From Clostridia bacterium (GTDB taxonomy: Bacteria > Bacillota_A > Clostridia > Oscillospirales > Acutalibacteraceae), in assembly GCA_017445685.1 (NCBI GenBank), contig JAFSTS010000166.1:1-7187 (forward strand): a stretch of DNA of 7,187 nucleotides, in the 5' to 3' direction. This document shows, one piece after another, positions 4,942 through 7,187 of this stretch. A model generated the notes under the pieces. The model did not search any database. It saw only the letters and a program-made list of their open reading frames with translations, and was not told the DNA's origin. How positions within the stretch are numbered: position 1 is the stretch's first letter; every line of letters starts with the position of its first letter. Both the position numbers and the translations under genes were made by a program.

Positions 4942-6236
4942 CAGTCCTGAGCCTCCCTGACATTTTTGATAATATCTTCGACTGTGTTTCTCAAAGAAGA
5001 ATTGCGCTCTATCTCTTTTTTGATTTTCTTGACGCCGTAGAGAACGGTGGAATGATCCTTTCCGCCAAACTCGTCACCGATCTGACCGGAGGAAAGACCT
5101 GTTGTCTCTTTGATAACATACATTGCGATCTGGCGGCATTTTGAAGTCGTCGAATCCTGTCGCGAAGATCTTATATCGTCGGGGGAAACGTTGAAAGTTC
5201 TTGCGACTTCGGCAATGACCTTTTCAACAGTTATTACGGGCGGTTGTTCATCGTGGAGAATATCCTTGATTGCATTCTGAGCTGTTGCGATATTTGCAGG
5301 AGAGCCAAGATCAATGCTCGCTTTCATTCTCTTAACCGCGCCCTCAAGCTGACGGATATTGTTTTTAAGCTTCTCGGCTATGTAAAGGACAACATCGTCC
5401 TTGAGTTTAATGCCCAGAGAGTCGGCTTTGCGCTCAATGATGATCATTCTCGTTTCAATATCGGGCGGCTGAATATCTGCAAGCAGACCCCATTCAAACC
5501 TTGTGCGAAGTCGCTCGTCAAGCCTTGATATCTCTTTTGGCGGACGGTCGCTCGTCAGAACGATCTGTTTGCCTGCGTCGTTCAGCTCGTTGAAGGTGTG
5601 GAAAAACTCTTCCTGAGTCGTTTCCTTTCCGCCGATAAACTGGATGTCGTCAACAAGCAAAACATCGCTGCTTCTGTATTTTTCATGAAACTGATCCATC
5701 TTGCCGTATTTCAGATGTTCAATAAGTTCGTTTGTGAAAGTTTCACCCTTGGTTGACACTATGTTTGCAGAAGGATCGGACTTGCTGATCTCGTTACAGA
5801 TAGCGTTGAGCAGGTGAGTCTTGCCAAGACCCGAATGTCCGTAGATGAAAAGCGGATTGTACGCTTTGCCGGGATTGTTGGCAACAGCCATTGCAGCCGC
5901 ATGAGCAAATTTATTGGACGAACCGACAACGAAGGTTTCAAAGGTGTTCTCGCTGTAGCTTTCAACAGGTGTGGACTCTTTTTTAGGTGTTGAGCTGACG
6001 ACCTGAACATCAACGGGGAAACCGAAAACTTTCTCAAAGGCGTCGCGAAGAATATTGATAAATTTCGCGTCAATAACTTTTTTCTTGTATTCAACCGTGG
6101 ACAGAATCACCACGCTGCTGTCAATGTCAAACTCGTAAAGCTCAAGATCTTTGAACCAAAGGTCAAAGATAACTTCTGAGATGTTTCTTTGACATTCTTT
6201 TTTTACGTCTTCCCAAAGGGATTCAAATGATTGCAT
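4941..6236 (-). CDS. dnaA: Chromosomal replication initiator protein DnaA
   Basis: DnaA binds DnaA boxes at oriC as an ATP-dependent filament and opens the duplex. All four domains are visible in 431 residues. Domain I (1-~80) has the conserved LW and WF positions; domain II is a short variable linker (~81-97). Domain III is the AAA+ core, with Walker A GHSGLGKT (133-140), Walker B LLVDDIQF (193-200), sensor 1 LTSDRPP (227-233), the arginine-finger region DERLRTRFEWG (240-250) and sensor 2 Arg295 in IRQLEGA. Domain IV has the DnaA signature GGKDHSTVLYGVKKI (391-405), with Lys where Arg is commoner. GAGGT sits 5 bases before the ATG. dnaN does not follow. Instead a membrane-protein gene overlaps the stop codon by one base, and a tarJ-like gene ends 63 bases upstream. 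Confidence 0.98.
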   Translation of the reverse strand: MQSFESLWEDVKKECQRNISEVIFDLWFKDLELYEFDIDSSVVILSTVEYKKKVIDAKFINILRDAFEKVFGFPVDVQVVSSTPKKESTPVESYSENTFETFVVGSSNKFAHAAAMAVANNPGKAYNPLFIYGHSGLGKTHLLNAICNEISKSDPSANIVSTKGETFTNELIEHLKYGKMDQFHEKYRSSDVLLVDDIQFIGGKETTQEEFFHTFNELNDAGKQIVLTSDRPPKEISRLDERLRTRFEWGLLADIQPPDIETRMIIIERKADSLGIKLKDDVVLYIAEKLKNNIRQLEGAVKRMKASIDLGSPANIATAQNAIKDILHDEQPPVITVEKVIAEVARTFNVSPDDIRSSRQDSTTSKCRQIAMYVIKETTGLSSGQIGDEFGGKDHSTVLYGVKKIKKEIERNSSLRNTVEDIIKNVREAQD

Positions 6237-6265
6237 AAGTAACCTCGCTAAATCTATATAAACAA

Positions 6266-6293
6266 TTTGTATTGGACGGATAAAATGTGTAAA
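6266..6293 (-). promoter_or_regulatory. Possible dnaA promoter
   Basis: In the 63-base gap before dnaA, the minus strand carries TTTACA (6293-6288, five of six matches to the -35 consensus), 16 bases, then TACAAA (6271-6266, four of six matches to the -10). Start of transcription would be ~25 bases before the dnaA ATG. The gap has no terminator, so read-through from the tarJ-like gene is equally possible. No DnaA box (TTATCCACA or close variant) is present in the gap. Confidence 0.3.
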
Positions 6294-6299
6294 CCTGAA

Positions 6300-7187
6300 T
6301 CAAAATACCATTTTCATAATTCTTTTGCCGAGAGCCTGTGACTTTGCCGCCGCCTCAAAAGCGCGGTAGTAAGCGTTGATGTTGTCGATAACATCAACTC
6401 CTTCCACAAGGCGCAGGATCCTCTCACGAAATTCGGGTATAGTCAGAAGTTCAACTGCCTTTTCAAAGTCGCAGCGTACGCTTCTTGTAGTACCCATCAA
6501 AGTCAGGCCGTGTTCGAGAACCATTCTCGTGTTTATGGGCGCATTGTCGTTGGACACGCCGCTGAGAATGATTTTTCCGCCGGAACACAGCTTGTCTATT
6601 GCCTGATTGACGGCGGACGCCGCGGCATTGCCTCCGACAGCTTCAATTGCAACCGAGACATTAGGCATATTTTCAATGTCATTTACAAAATATGTGTCGG
6701 CAAAGTCGAACTTGCCGAGCTTCTCCGCACTCAGACCGACAACGCTGACATCTGCGCCGATGCCGTATTTTGCAACAAGCGAAATGATGTATCCCATGAT
6801 TCCGTCGCCCCATACGGCGATCTTCTTTTCTTTTTTGTTCCAAAGGTTTGCGCGTCTCATGGCGCAGCAGCCTACGGAAATAAGCTCGCTGAAAACAGCT
6901 TCCTGTCCTATCTCATCGGGGATTTTGACAAGATATTGAGGCGAAGTGTTTATCACTTCCTTGCTGAAACCGTCGAAGTTGCTTGAACGAAAACGCGATT
7001 CGGGACAGTAGTTGTCCAGAAGCTTTTCGTCGTCACGGACGCATTTGATACATTTTGTCTGATCGCAGTCGGCCTTCAGGCAGGGGAGCATAACAACGCG
7101 CTGACCGGGCTTAAACTCCCCGAAGTTGTCGCGGATAACAACCCCTGTCGCCTCGTGGATAAGGCTCATGGGAAACTTTCTTTTCAA
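6300..7187 (-). CDS. tarJ: TarJ-like ribulose-5-phosphate reductase/ribitol-5-phosphate dehydrogenase, 5' end outside window
   Basis: This is a medium-chain zinc-type dehydrogenase closest in recalled sequence to TarJ. TarJ reduces ribulose-5-phosphate to ribitol-5-phosphate, which TarI converts to CDP-ribitol for teichoic acid or capsule. In visible-residue numbering, the shared marks are FPMSLIHEATG (5-15, His-Glu of the catalytic zinc site), SRFRSSNFDGF (64-74), the nucleotide-binding VWGDGIMGYI (125-134), AVNQAIDKL (192-200) and NTRMVLEHGLTLMGTTRS (219-236). Cys41, Cys46, Cys49 and Cys61 resemble the four-cysteine structural zinc lobe of this superfamily, with relaxed spacing. The visible part has 295 residues; TarJ is about 340-350, so ~50-60 N-terminal residues lie beyond 7187, and the TTG codon at the edge is not a real start. 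Specificity could be for another polyol phosphate. Confidence 0.85.
   Translation of the reverse strand: MKRKFPMSLIHEATGVVIRDNFGEFKPGQRVVMLPCLKADCDQTKCIKCVRDDEKLLDNYCPESRFRSSNFDGFSKEVINTSPQYLVKIPDEIGQEAVFSELISVGCCAMRRANLWNKKEKKIAVWGDGIMGYIISLVAKYGIGADVSVVGLSAEKLGKFDFADTYFVNDIENMPNVSVAIEAVGGNAAASAVNQAIDKLCSGGKIILSGVSNDNAPINTRMVLEHGLTLMGTTRSVRCDFEKAVELLTIPEFRERILRLVEGVDVIDNINAYYRAFEAAAKSQALGKRIMKMVF

Overview
The window looks like a chromosomal segment of a low-to-moderate GC Gram-positive bacterium, probably a clostridial lineage of the Oscillospirales/Ruminococcaceae type. The evidence is the Bacillota-like Shine-Dalgarno sites (GAGGTGG, AAAGGTGA), the SigA-type promoter elements, a DnaA with the Walker A variant GHSGLGKT, and a TarJ-like dehydrogenase. 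The lineage comes from recalled protein similarity only; no search was run.

Layout. Almost all coding sequence is on the minus strand, so genes read from right to left. At the right edge is the 3' part of a tarJ-like gene (CDP-ribitol/teichoic-acid type pathway). It is followed by dnaA and, overlapping the dnaA stop codon by one base, an unrecognised three-helix membrane protein with a large C-terminal domain. A strong Rho-independent terminator (about 4129-4154) closes this group. A second minus-strand group then begins with prfB (release factor 2). Close behind it are a cyclase-family (kynurenine-formamidase-like) protein with two altered metal ligands and an in-frame fusion of a phosphoglycosyl transferase to an endonuclease/exonuclease/phosphatase (EEP) domain. 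A terminator at 757-781 closes this group. It lies inside a ~116-bp imperfect palindrome (664-779) that looks like a small mobile or repeated element.

The left 660 bases are on the plus strand. They hold an almost perfect SigA promoter (TTGACA-17-TATAAC), a 14-bp perfect palindrome just after the predicted transcription start, and a short ORF that resembles only the N-terminal sensory part of a GGDEF-type signalling protein. The resemblance stops where a 14-bp-stem hairpin begins, so this looks like a broken gene.

How the genes fit together. dnaA (replication initiation) and prfB (translation termination) are core housekeeping genes, but neither is in its most familiar setting: dnaN does not follow dnaA, and prfB lacks the programmed frameshift site. 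The genes attached to them are accessory: an envelope-glycan dehydrogenase, an unknown membrane protein, an altered cyclase-like protein and the PGT-EEP fusion. The fusion is the most novel object here. It joins the enzyme that starts glycan assembly on a polyprenyl phosphate to a phosphodiester/phosphomonoester hydrolase fold in one cytoplasm-facing polypeptide.
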